A stretch of 64,000 nucleotides of DNA, from assembly GCF_004354085.1 (NCBI RefSeq), contig NZ_SMSE01000001.1, positions 667,335 to 731,334 on the forward strand, given 5' to 3'. This DNA is from Seongchinamella unica. GTDB lineage: Bacteria > Pseudomonadota > Gammaproteobacteria > Pseudomonadales > Halieaceae. Under the pieces are notes generated by a model that saw only the letters and a program-made list of their open reading frames with translations, searched no databases and was not told where the DNA came from. Each line of letters opens with the position of its first letter. The stretch's first letter is position 1. A program made the position numbers and the translations under genes. Below, piece after piece: positions 20,101 to 26,487 of the stretch.

Positions 20101-23100
20101 ATCGAAACCCTCGCTGTTGAACGCGGTCAGTGACGTGGTGAAACCGATGTTGACCAATTCTGTCTGGTTTTCAAGGTCACCGTTGAACCCAAGTGTTGAG
20201 AGCCCCGATCCGGACAACACCATTGTCGACGGCGACTCATCGAGGCCGCCCTTGACAGCGATCTTGAGCAGGCCCCCGTCGACCTGCGCATCAAAAATAT
20301 CGCCAAGGTCGCCGTCACCAAAGATACCGAGATCGGTAAAGGTTGCCGCCGCCATGGCCGTATCGATGGCATCGGCCAGCGCGCTCACTGATGGGTAGGG
20401 ATCCCCGGGGTCACCGCCACCGTAGGCCGGTACATCGACCGCTATCGGGTCGAAGCCATTGACGGCAATGGAGAAAGACAGCGGATCATCGAAGTCAAGA
20501 TCCGGCGCGTCGGTGGCCACAACCTCGACCGGGCCGCTGGGCGCGAGAACCCCGGTGCCGTTGGTGTAAACCGGCAGGCTGGCCTCCAGGAAGCCATTGA
20601 CGCCGGGATCAAAAGTGCCGGCGTTGATATCACCGAGTAGTATCAGTCCGTCATCATCGCCATCGTTGTCGATGAGTGACAGGCCGATACTGGCGTTACC
20701 CTCGCCCGCGACGATTTCGGTGCCACCCATCCCGTCGTCCTGCTCCACAGCGTCTGCGACGATAATTGACGCGGCCTCCGGATCCGGGAAATCCGGGTTG
20801 CCGAAGCTGGCGCTGAGGCCAAAGATAGAGAGCTCGGCAAAACCTTCAAGCTCGAGGCCTAACTCCAGAGTCGCGGCGCTGTCAGTTTGCAGGAAAATCT
20901 GCGGCGCTCCGCCGCTGACATTGAGGCCAAAGCCCAGATCCAGGGAGCCCGCGAGATTCAGCTCACCCTCCAGGGCAGATTCGAAATTGAGCGGAATATC
21001 GATATTGCCGGGTCCAGTCAGATCGAAGTCGAGCTCGAAGCTGTCACTCAGCGTCTCGTCGGCGGCGATGTGCAGGTTAATCAGCAGGTTGTTATTCTCG
21101 TCGAAGTGGAAGCTGAGCAGCTCACCGCCCAGGGCATCCTGCACCGCGGCGACGACATCATCCCTGACCGGCGTCAACACGTCGTCTACCAGGGCATCGT
21201 ACTGCGCCTGCAGTTGGTCTTTCAGGGCACCGGCGGCGAGGTCAGGGTCCTCCAGCGCGGTGTTGACAATGTCGACTGCTGACTGAATCTGCTGTAGCAG
21301 GTCATCGGAGAGACCGAACAGGCGCACAAAGTCCATCAGCTGCAGGGAGGACACGTCCTCAAGCAGCCCCTCCAGGCGGCCGATAATCTGCTCGGCTTCG
21401 CTGATGGCATCGATGGCGTCCTGCACGGAGGGCACGTCAGCGGGCAGGTTAGCCTCGAAATCCTCAAGTTCTGCCTTGATACTGTCGGCGCCGGCGGCCA
21501 GGGCGTCCTGGACAGTGTCGACCAGCAGGGTCTGGATGGACTCCTCATCGAGCTCGCTGAGTACGTCGGCGAGCTCAGGCAGTTCAAAGCCCAGCGCCTC
21601 GAAGATCAGCTGCACCACCGTATCGGTTGACGGTACCAGCTCGCGCGCCTGGTCGGTGAAGCCGGAGAGCACGTCCTGGAAACTGTCCTCCAGGGTGGTA
21701 CCAACGCCTGGCAGGTCTTCCTCCGCAACGCGTTTGGTCACCATCAGGAAGGCGTTGAAGGCCGCAACCAGCTCGGTGGGATTGGGCGCCGTGATCAGGT
21801 CGAAGTTCTCCGGCAGCTCCGCGATTGCACTCAGCAGGTTGTTAGTGGCATGGAAGAACTCGTCCTGCAGCCCGACATCGTCGAGGGCGGCAAGTACCTG
21901 GTTTGCCTCCGAGGGAGAGAGGCCTGGCAGGGTGAGCTGGAACTGCCCCTCGACAAACTGCCCAAGGTTGGTTTCCAGCAGCGTCGTAAGTTCGCCCCTC
22001 AGGTTCTTGATCTTCTGCGCCAGCTCGCCGTCCAGAATCTCGTCCAGCCCGTTCTGAGCCAGCTGCAGTATGTCGTTGATCGAGGTATCGACCAGCGGCA
22101 GCTCGTAGTTGAACAGGTCGAAGTCTTCGGCAATGGATTCGCCTATCGCGAGCACCAGCTCGATGATCTGGCCGATGGACAGGTTCTCGAAGCTGGCCAG
22201 CAGCTCCTCGATCGCCGTGGTGTCAAAAGCAAAATCCAGGGCGAGGGTCAGCTCATCCAGACCACCCGCAGCAGCCGCGACCGTGTCCTCGAAGTTGACG
22301 ACAATTTCTGGCACTGCCTCGAGAAGATCAAGGTCCAGCCCCAGGGTGTCGGCATCGGGGAATGTCAGTGGCAGGAAAAGATCTCCAGTAGTGACAGCGA
22401 AATTAACGCTGTCTACGGCGATCGGGAAGGCGTCACCCCCGTCGATATCCTTGCGGGCCAGCTCATTAAGGAAGATACGCCCGTCAGAGAACGGGTCCTG
22501 CAAAGAAAGGCTGGCTTCGATGCTGGTTTCGGTCAGAGACCCGTCTTCGACCCCGATTTCCAGGAAGCCCAGCGCACCGGTGAGGTCGATATCGTCGGCG
22601 CTGATGCTCGCTGAGGCACTGATGCTGCTACTGTCTTCCTGGATGAAGAAGCGCGGCATGATGATGCCGGCGACGATTTCTCCATCGTCGTTACCACCCG
22701 CGGAGAGCAGTATGCCGAGATCGATCAGCGCTGCCGAGTCCTCTGCCGCCGAGATTACAAAGTTCCCGCCACCGCCGCTTGTGTCGCGGAACAAAAGATT
22801 ACCCTGGGAACCGTCCGGTACAATCTCCAGCTTCCCGGCCAGGGCACTTGAGTTGGCAACCAATATCGTATCGATCAGGTCCTGTACCGTCGCCGGGTCA
22901 TCATCGCCCTTGATAACGCCATCATTGTTGGTATCAAGCCCACTGAGATCGACATCCGCCATGCTGCCGTCGGACAGCAGGATGTTGAAGTCAGGGGCGC
23001 CATCGACCACGCGAATGCCGGCGCCACCGTTGAGCTTGCCAAGCGGTGTCGCGCCGCTGAACGTGGAGATATCAACACCTACGCCCACATCCAGCGCAGC

Positions 23101-24873
23101 CGCCACCTCGAAGCTCGCGTCCGCGCCACCGGACAACACCAGCTCACCGATCCCCAAATCCAGCGACTCGCTGAAATTCATCAGCACGTCACGCTGGAAA
23201 CTCTTTTCGATATCGATGTTGAAAGTAATACTGTTGCTGGCAGCATCAAAGGCCGCCTCGAAAGGCGTATTCTGCAGCGTGGAGTTGTTGAGCAGGTCAA
23301 TAAACTCCTGAATCGTCGCGAACTGGAACAGCGGCAGGCCGAACATGGAGTTTTCCAGCCCCAGGACTGTGGCGAGGGCCGGATCCACACTGGTCAGTTC
23401 GAATTTGTCGATGGCGGCATCGGTGGCCTGCAGCAGAAGCTGGTTGTCCTCCAGAACAGCTTCTACGCCGAGCCCATTCAACTCGCCATTCAGGGCGGTC
23501 AACAGCGCAGCAGGATCATTTATTGGATCGAAGTCGATAGTGATAGTGACCGGAACCGCCTCATCGACGCTGATGTCGAAGCTAAGATCGCCACCCAGGT
23601 CGCCCAGATCGCCCAGCAGCGACACCGCTTTCACGCCCACGTCAAAAAGCTCCTGCGACAGCTCATCGAAGACCTCGGCGAAGCTGGCAATGTCGCTGAT
23701 ACCGTCGCTGAGGAAGGGGATGCCACCGGCAACGTCAAGCACGCTGGAAATGGCATCGAGCTGTGAGCCCAGGCTCTTCAAGGCCCCTGCGATATCTCCC
23801 GGCCGAATGTTGGTGAAGTCGGCCAGCACCGGGCTGTCGACACTAATACTGAAATCCGGGTTTTCGAACAGATTGGCCCCGGAAAGACCGGCTATCGAAA
23901 GCGCTGATTCTAACGTGTCGTCGGCATCCAGGCCGGCAAGCGTTGCCGTTACTGGAAGCGTGGCACTGAAGCTGTTGCCTGCAGCGACTGTAAGAACGCT
24001 ATCGTCAATGGCAGCATCGGTCAGTTCGGCCAGGGTCAGCAGCGTGTCGGCGCCGGCATCGGGTAGATTGACGTCGAGGAAGGCGGACATGTCCACCGTG
24101 CCATTGTCGAGTTGGGCGTCGATAAAGCCCAGATCAAAGGCGGTGTTGATCGTCGCATCGATCGTGCCGCCGACGCTGATGGCGGCGCCATCGGTGTCGA
24201 TGAAGAAGGCATCGGCAGGGTCCAGCCCCTCGGTGGTGAGGAAACCGAACTCGAAGGCCACGTTGATGCTGCCGGCCAGGTCCACCGTGTTCTCAAAGCC
24301 GATACCCAGGGCATCGAAGGCCTCACCAACGCCAAAGGCAAAGGCCTCGCTGATGCCGTAGCTGAAATCGACCGTGAAGCGATATTCGTCACTCACCTGA
24401 TCGGTGATATCGGTAACGTAATCGCCGGCGCCAAGCAAGGCATCCAGCGCGTTATCAAGCGCGTCCGCGACTTCCTGAGTGGTAGTCGCAGCGGCTGAGG
24501 CCAGCGGGTCTACGAGGTTGTCCTGGATAAAGCCGCCTAGATCCAGCAGGTCTCCAAGCGGTGTGTCGATCAGCGGCAGGGGCTGGGCAAGCTCGTCGAA
24601 ATCATCGAGTTCGTCGGCCCAGTTGGCGAGACCGTCGAGGCCATCAACCAGCGCCTGCGCGGCTCCGGGTGCTAGATCTGCGCTCAGTAACAGCCTGGGT
24701 TCCAGCGTCTCGACCTGATATTGGCGTCTGGTCGGCGGCGGTGGTCGACGCGGAGTCGCGGTTAAGGCAGGAGCGCTGCCGCGACGCAGTGCCTGGGTCA
24801 GTCGAGAGAGGGTGAAAGGCCCACGTCGGTGGCCGGATCCGGACAAGCAGCCGGTAAATTCGGGAAGTGACAT
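11134..24873 (-). CDS. giant LEPR-XLL, RTX-like surface protein with C-terminal metzincin protease domain
   Basis: A 4579-residue protein. The N-terminus is basic and proline-rich with no hydrophobic signal core, followed by LEPRLLLSAD at 57-66, the LEPR-XLL motif known from the N-termini of very large repetitive proteins. Residues about 70-2400 are acidic beta-rich repeats with scattered EF-hand/dockerin-like loops (DTNNDGVIKGDDD, DRDGDGELTVLKDINGNG). About 2430-3940 is a long run of RTX-type calcium repeats (GGxGNDxxxG). Two LamG/concanavalin-like domains follow (about 4040-4400). The C-terminus has HEIGHALGFAH (H4501, E4502, H4505, H4511; bases 11341-11373) and a Met-turn at VMDG (M4517), as in matrixin-type metzincins. 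The ATG at 24873 has AGGGAGA eight bases upstream and is preferred over an upstream in-frame TTG at 24900. Confidence 0.88.
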   Translation of the reverse strand: MSLPEFTGCLSGSGHRRGPFTLSRLTQALRRGSAPALTATPRRPPPPTRRQYQVETLEPRLLLSADLAPGAAQALVDGLDGLANWADELDDFDELAQPLPLIDTPLGDLLDLGGFIQDNLVDPLASAAATTTQEVADALDNALDALLGAGDYVTDITDQVSDEYRFTVDFSYGISEAFAFGVGEAFDALGIGFENTVDLAGSINVAFEFGFLTTEGLDPADAFFIDTDGAAISVGGTIDATINTAFDLGFIDAQLDNGTVDMSAFLDVNLPDAGADTLLTLAELTDAAIDDSVLTVAAGNSFSATLPVTATLAGLDADDTLESALSIAGLSGANLFENPDFSISVDSPVLADFTNIRPGDIAGALKSLGSQLDAISSVLDVAGGIPFLSDGISDIASFAEVFDELSQELFDVGVKAVSLLGDLGDLGGDLSFDISVDEAVPVTITIDFDPINDPAALLTALNGELNGLGVEAVLEDNQLLLQATDAAIDKFELTSVDPALATVLGLENSMFGLPLFQFATIQEFIDLLNNSTLQNTPFEAAFDAASNSITFNIDIEKSFQRDVLMNFSESLDLGIGELVLSGGADASFEVAAALDVGVGVDISTFSGATPLGKLNGGAGIRVVDGAPDFNILLSDGSMADVDLSGLDTNNDGVIKGDDDPATVQDLIDTILVANSSALAGKLEIVPDGSQGNLLFRDTSGGGGNFVISAAEDSAALIDLGILLSAGGNDDGEIVAGIIMPRFFIQEDSSSISASASISADDIDLTGALGFLEIGVEDGSLTETSIEASLSLQDPFSDGRIFLNELARKDIDGGDAFPIAVDSVNFAVTTGDLFLPLTFPDADTLGLDLDLLEAVPEIVVNFEDTVAAAAGGLDELTLALDFAFDTTAIEELLASFENLSIGQIIELVLAIGESIAEDFDLFNYELPLVDTSINDILQLAQNGLDEILDGELAQKIKNLRGELTTLLETNLGQFVEGQFQLTLPGLSPSEANQVLAALDDVGLQDEFFHATNNLLSAIAELPENFDLITAPNPTELVAAFNAFLMVTKRVAEEDLPGVGTTLEDSFQDVLSGFTDQARELVPSTDTVVQLIFEALGFELPELADVLSELDEESIQTLLVDTVQDALAAGADSIKAELEDFEANLPADVPSVQDAIDAISEAEQIIGRLEGLLEDVSSLQLMDFVRLFGLSDDLLQQIQSAVDIVNTALEDPDLAAGALKDQLQAQYDALVDDVLTPVRDDVVAAVQDALGGELLSFHFDENNNLLINLHIAADETLSDSFELDFDLTGPGNIDIPLNFESALEGELNLAGSLDLGFGLNVSGGAPQIFLQTDSAATLELGLELEGFAELSIFGLSASFGNPDFPDPEAASIIVADAVEQDDGMGGTEIVAGEGNASIGLSLIDNDGDDDGLILLGDINAGTFDPGVNGFLEASLPVYTNGTGVLAPSGPVEVVATDAPDLDFDDPLSFSIAVNGFDPIAVDVPAYGGGDPGDPYPSVSALADAIDTAMAAATFTDLGIFGDGDLGDIFDAQVDGGLLKIAVKGGLDESPSTMVLSGSGLSTLGFNGDLENQTELVNIGFTTSLTAFNSEGFDFALDGLSEEEVSAIIGSFTELNLANLFAAIDTILQILEDALGSDFIDGLPVLDDAADVIGDGVSFLQDAFDTMKAALEEVPDAVDDLGEWVNEQIETAVTSAISTAEGAAASGVDLLLDLIPTVRFTLSGVDINTADFDAQDLLSDPNLGVEIDFEFDYNKDFETSFDLGLDALIFEVETEGGIAVEFDAGLEFTLGLGLLTGPYLKFSDDADTDEISASLNAGLTDGTSLTARLFFLQLVATELSGEHDGVTYEGVNLSGDIGVDLGTGEIDDLSELMFDLSSDLEVDIDLLISAGIEAGTDGTLPSLEVKMNTDWDYDLTSGEVPDLPMLEFNDLSLDVGEFFQNTFGPVLEQLEPFTSALDPIFDILYTEVPVVSDLSKLLGQDPITFLSAIKLLGSGFESVEVFLNVAQTVDQVIGIVDGLADTGKINFGDMDFGGIDLTEASASSALDAALGSVTATSESLRNAFTSQPGTAELVTKAEASAGFDTSGGLGISFDIIENPASLFNLLIGGTVDLVTWDIPRLSAEFDFGMSFGPIIPPIPLFATVNLGAELFADFAVGFDTRGLATGSFFNGFYFNDLNDAGEDILELGLGVEASAGAELNVVVASAGVEGGVRAEIGANWNDPDSDGKVYLDELARNFARGVECVFDLEGALSAFFDAFVKIGFDTPFGFVTIFSETLNLLDVTLLDFSVSCPPLPPPLPGTLSGDDILLNIGDRAGDRQPGATDGEEEIFVLSEMDRDGDGELTVLKDINGNGVIERTELEGVEDLDGDGVLSSNVVGILGFGQFQLFTDEAPSYADNTAAAIRDITIASLNLTGTRIIGNGGAEDDKITIDESVVFGADISGGAGNDEIFGGSGNDNLHGDAGEDILRGGLGDDEIHGGADPDDIRGNAGSDKLYGDGGDDTVFGEDGINQERSYAEGEIEFDLIEKLNLALGNAGFAAFVEPTYDDEIEGNDGADDLRGDFGVDIVYGGDGNDNITGGWGNDELTGNDETDLIEGGQGSDKIWGDNRFNDDATGKDVLFGEGAGVGPDDTGDDLIFGGPGNDTIRDAYDSEEADPEDNAEGGNDSFYGGDGDDLLVTGSGNDRAFGGAGADEIFSGDDNDYVEGGGGADLIRSGAGADLVIGGSSPYADNYNDNFEAVPLSYAGPAQNAGVDDAADEDFAGSDGGDTIFAGNGDDIVIGDNGAFYAGGDVSTRTQDVDLDRVTTFSDGGEGMDTLRGEDGDDILFGGGLADEIFGDAQGGNGNDIGVGDQGYLTKDELVAVHSSVAGAFGNDRLYGRSGLDILIGGSGGDFAYGNDGADLLAGDNVAITFGGLSFVPTGANVTVLKVTSTDKDQGGNDTLYGNTGADLAIGGFGSDVIRGGDSDDILLGDNGEVILKGGAVPGNAFVLGTAVDSVATTDSSDTTGDVDSIGGDAGNDIALGGVAGDIIGGNAGDDLLLGDGGEVLFGEGDADLSSLDEVRTSLTQPGGADTISGHDGGDVIMGGLDGDTLYGDGAIPGSADGEDVVLGDNGELFLGEGAGERLLRGAPFLTLRTTDTTASTGGVDTIEGNAADDILMGGTDGDTINGNDGDDIALGDNGRLEWGYNFSGDAFFDGESDSGGLATLDIITTELPAARPGGRDTIQGDDGSDILLGGTDADALWGDEADAAGTAGTNDDLIFGDHGVVYPQLSQHSTLNSRNFFAIDTGDGDGGEGDQVWGEGGDDIILGQQGDDRLFGGTGNDDLTGGHNVAGGIDELSAPAIVTAGSDVSDVIDGGSGDDALAGDNAIIWRNNDDIGERYRTLDGTLLYETALGDPDYGDADVTVTAQGNPDEGPGRTITLLDHSDSTLSGLYGNDYLAGNADNDELFGQLGDDIVQGDGYIGADDGDPDSVSTALSTADSGGATDGTLYFNVFEAATDGDDYIEGNGGADLLYGGLGQDDIIGGSSDLFGLTTTVQRPDGSDLIYGGAANPDRLERNATTGPADPLIAEVDRHARDADMIVGDNGSIYRIVGTDDTDGGDYEEFNYDAEDSERGDLRIVVRGMTRLDYDPDVAANNRGDADTIWGESGDDFIHAMFGADVAYGDAENDDIFGEQGTDWLSGGTGEDAILGDTGLIATSRNSVDYGESLYGIAALGNRDLDQYIDTPGDIQQSVINLSDALKRTVDLTPFEVGEDDIIYGGLGDDSLHGGAGDDAISGAEAMEDVAAQVGATDYLSGYSTPDNPGGVLGFDPASEEFALYDEFHPLTKIMVATGDGDKEFLLNFEAFTDDNDPVGTMVHDGNDVIFGDLGNDWLVGGTDLDRLYGGYGSDLLNIDDNHDTHGGLNDEPDDPAFAGTGYMLSDSRGADMAYGGAGRDVMINNSGADRMIDWVGEFNSYVTPYAPFGQFSVSRSLQPQLQEYLLDLSESDGADPTRAADAGSDPDRNGEPEGELGMVLQKDFDWQDQTGAPNDPQAGNIPGGKRDVMEAEDFNDGQATTMAAESGDWNIAGGALQGSPIASGEAINFMFVGDQLPSYFEVTATVNADKDRAGVKSNGYVIFDYQGPEDFKFAGIEVGTDKLQIGQRTAEGWIVEAQDNMRLKANNNHNLLVAVNGTTVTLMVDGQESLSHSFGARVIDGISLGLNYGMVGVGTNNSSASFDNLAVQKLPPDITYTQLEDFADGVADGFVPVKGSWTEDSDSYQGDPAGDEYALSIVSLDVATAAYLEIAAAIAASDVAGVAFDHYDDGRFKFAALDIASQQVLIGHYTTKTGFVIDASADFSLAGVGEQRLEVGLSGTTVSVRVDGQDVIGYVYNALLNDGDMGALVLSGTAEFGSVAVLTDDPSYGDPLMADSMGEGGETLEEEMLASVAEKARIQWANSGLLEEADLARLESVDITLADLEGELLGLEHDGTIYIDSDAAGNGWASDEKQEGMDLLTVVSHEIGHALGFAHGDLPVMDGTLSVGEQHLLATPEATARSAFLSLDEHGDFVASDLASSAGKVTKEILAGRMVDWSIEQRP
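11341..11373 (-). other. metzincin zinc-binding motif HExxHxxGxxH of the giant protein
   Basis: These bases encode HEIGHALGFAH, with all three zinc histidines and the catalytic glutamate intact. A methionine follows six residues after the third histidine (GDLPVMDG), the spacing expected for the short Met-turn of matrixin-like enzymes. The flanking sequence (GMDLLTVVSHEIGHALG) also fits that fold. Confidence 0.8.
13050..17600 (-). repeat. RTX (GGxGxD) nonapeptide repeat region inside the giant gene
   Basis: The encoded protein here is built from many Gly/Asp-rich nonapeptide repeats of the kind GGSGNDNLHGDAGEDIL, spaced by 30-60-residue inserts. Such repeats bind calcium and fold into a parallel beta-roll outside the cell. 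The DNA is correspondingly repetitive (GCCGCCGTA/ATCGTCGCC-like words on the plus strand), which also opens long spurious frames on the plus strand. The boundaries are approximate. Confidence 0.8.
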
Positions 24874-24941
24874 GTGCGACTCTCCCTGCGCAAAATCCAA
24901 GGGTGATTTTGCTGCGCTATTCCATGCGAATTTGAGACTAA

Positions 24942-24970
24942 CCTTTAGGCAAGGGACTGTGGATTGTCAA
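24942..24970 (-). promoter_or_regulatory. sigma70-like promoter for the LEPR-XLL cluster
   Basis: On the minus strand there is a perfect TTGACA (24965-24970), a 17-base spacer and TAAAGG (24942-24947). It lies about 70 bases upstream of the start of the giant gene. The -10 box is weak (three of six), so the promoter may need an activator. Confidence 0.5.
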
Positions 24971-24990
24971 ATTTTTGTCCAACCCGGCAT

Positions 24991-25006
24991 GTAAACGTCT
25001 GTAAAC
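24991..25006 (-). promoter_or_regulatory. GTAAAC direct repeat, possible activator site
   Basis: GTAAAC-GTCT-GTAAAC has two identical half-sites starting ten bases apart, one helical turn. It lies about 20 bases upstream of the -35 box of the candidate promoter for the giant gene, where an activator would bind. The binding protein is unknown. Confidence 0.3.
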
Positions 25007-25015
25007 ATTGAAATA

Positions 25016-26026
25016 TTATTTGGCGCCCGTTCGCCGGCGCAATTCGTCTTCCACCAGCGCCGGCCGCACCCAGGGGGCTGTTCGGACACTCAGCTGGCGC
25101 AGGAAACCTGGCTGCATACGAGGCACCAGGAATGCCTGCCAGGCTTTGGCGTGTTCATCGCCTGCCTCGCTCCAACGCTGAATGTTACGTGCCCGCTGCG
25201 CCGCGAGGGGATGCCGGCCGACCCCTAAATTGAGCGCATTTTGCTGTTGCGCCGCCGCTGCAGCCGCAAAGAATCGCGCCTGCGCCATGGATGCATCCTC
25301 GCGCTCAATCATCGTGCACAGCGCCGTCGCCATCTGGTCCGCGAGTTCCTCGTTGTCATAGAACGGCATTTCCCACTGCCGCAATAGTACGTGGGCAAAC
25401 TCGTGCAGCATGGCGTAGAGCAACAGCGCTTTCGCCGCCTCCCTCTCGCCGGCCATCTCATCGATGGCGCTCACGTATTCCAGGCAAACGTAGATGCGGT
25501 TACCGACCGTTAGCAGATTGGCTACCCCGCAGGCCGCAGGCCGCACTTCGATGGCATCAAAGATAAAAATTTTCTCAAGGGAGGCGACGATGCGGTTCAG
25601 GGCCCGCTGAAGTTCCGGGCGCTCGAGGACATTTAACTCCGCGCGGCTGATGCGCACCTCGACCTCCACGTCGACCTCGTCCATGCGATCGCGATTGTCA
25701 AAAACCACGTAGTAGTCGTCGCTGCGCGGCGGCACGAGTATGACATCGTGCCTGTCCGCTACGCGTTGCGAATGCAAGGCCTGCACGACATCGGGAAAGC
25801 GTGCGAGGTTCGCCAGGTCCAGCACCCATACTCGCAAAGGTTTTTCTACTTCGAACTTGAGCGCGAGCTGGGTTCCCACCTGTACGTTCTCCAGCCTCAA
25901 GGCTGTGTGCTTACCCGGAGTCACGGTTGTCTGAAACTCGCGCTCTAGCGCCGGCTCAGCGACTAGTGCCATGTGATGAGCCCCAAGGATCGCGACTATA
26001 ACTCTGCCTACCGCAGATATGCGCAT
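25016..26026 (-). CDS. DUF4344-like secreted metallopeptidase
   Basis: A 336-residue exported protein. The start is the ATG at 26026, with GGAGAAG six bases upstream; a longer in-frame start at 26077 has no such site. Residues 1-24 form a signal peptide. The C-terminal half resembles the DUF4344 putative metallopeptidases: MLHEFAHVLL (zinc site H208-E209-x-x-H212) followed by YDNEELADQMATAL, where an acidic residue would be the third ligand. The N-terminal 130 residues are a beta-rich domain of unknown type. It lies 142 bases upstream of the giant gene on the same strand and may act on it or merely be a neighbour. The substrate is unknown. Confidence 0.7.
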   Translation of the reverse strand: MRISAVGRVIVAILGAHHMALVAEPALEREFQTTVTPGKHTALRLENVQVGTQLALKFEVEKPLRVWVLDLANLARFPDVVQALHSQRVADRHDVILVPPRSDDYYVVFDNRDRMDEVDVEVEVRISRAELNVLERPELQRALNRIVASLEKIFIFDAIEVRPAACGVANLLTVGNRIYVCLEYVSAIDEMAGEREAAKALLLYAMLHEFAHVLLRQWEMPFYDNEELADQMATALCTMIEREDASMAQARFFAAAAAAQQQNALNLGVGRHPLAAQRARNIQRWSEAGDEHAKAWQAFLVPRMQPGFLRQLSVRTAPWVRPALVEDELRRRTGAK

Positions 26027-26487
26027 ACTGCTTCTCCTGCGTTTTTGGCGGGGAGTGTGTGCAACACCGGGATGCAATGTTTTTGTGCGAGCCGTACGCT
26101 GCCGTCCCGCATCAGCGCGGTGCGTTCGCCCGCCCCCAGGGCAGTAATGAACGCCGTCAAGTTCTGTGAGTCCACTGGCTCACAACAATCCCGATTTCCT
26201 ATGGCCTATGCCATCCAGACGAGCGAACTGGCACTCCCACCTCTCGATGGATTTACCCTTTGCTGGACCACAGACCCGATGTTCAGACTAGCAGAAGCTC
26301 GCAGGCTCTCAAATGAGCGCTCACCGGAGCGGCCCGGCAGTTGAACCTGAGTCGGCCCGCCGCCACCAACTCATTGCAGCACTCGGCTAAACTCTGCGGA
26401 CGGCATGATCGAAGACAGTTCCATACTGCTTGGGTTGCTTGTCATCCACTCAGCGGGCAAGATCAGTCAAAAAACCGGAGTCAATTC
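26027..26487. other. intergenic region between divergent genes
   Basis: This 461-base stretch separates the DUF4344 gene from the HDAC-like gene and should hold both promoters. The only structure noticed is an imperfect palindrome, TGTGAG-N8-CTCACA, at 26165-26184. It looks like a regulator site, but its spacing is too long for a CRP box. No gene is supported. Confidence 0.4.

Noticed and set aside
3809-24873. Ordinary type I secretion locus for an RTX protein
   Set aside because: No ABC transporter gene is present, the C-terminus carries a metzincin domain instead of a simple secretion signal, and a SecA-like and an M50 protein take the place of the exporter.
24665-24873. Giant LEPR-XLL protein as LapG substrate
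   Set aside because: No TAAG/PAAG-type cleavage site with a LapA-like retention domain was seen near its N-terminus, so the LapG/LapD pair probably serves another adhesin outside the window.
26165-26184. CRP-binding site
   Set aside because: The TGTGA and TCACA half-sites are ten bases apart instead of six, so it does not fit the CRP consensus.
26341-26487. N-terminal extension of the HDAC-like protein
   Set aside because: Family members start at MSIGYITHHQ-like sequence, and the ATG at 26488 has a ribosome-binding site. The extension shows no coding character.
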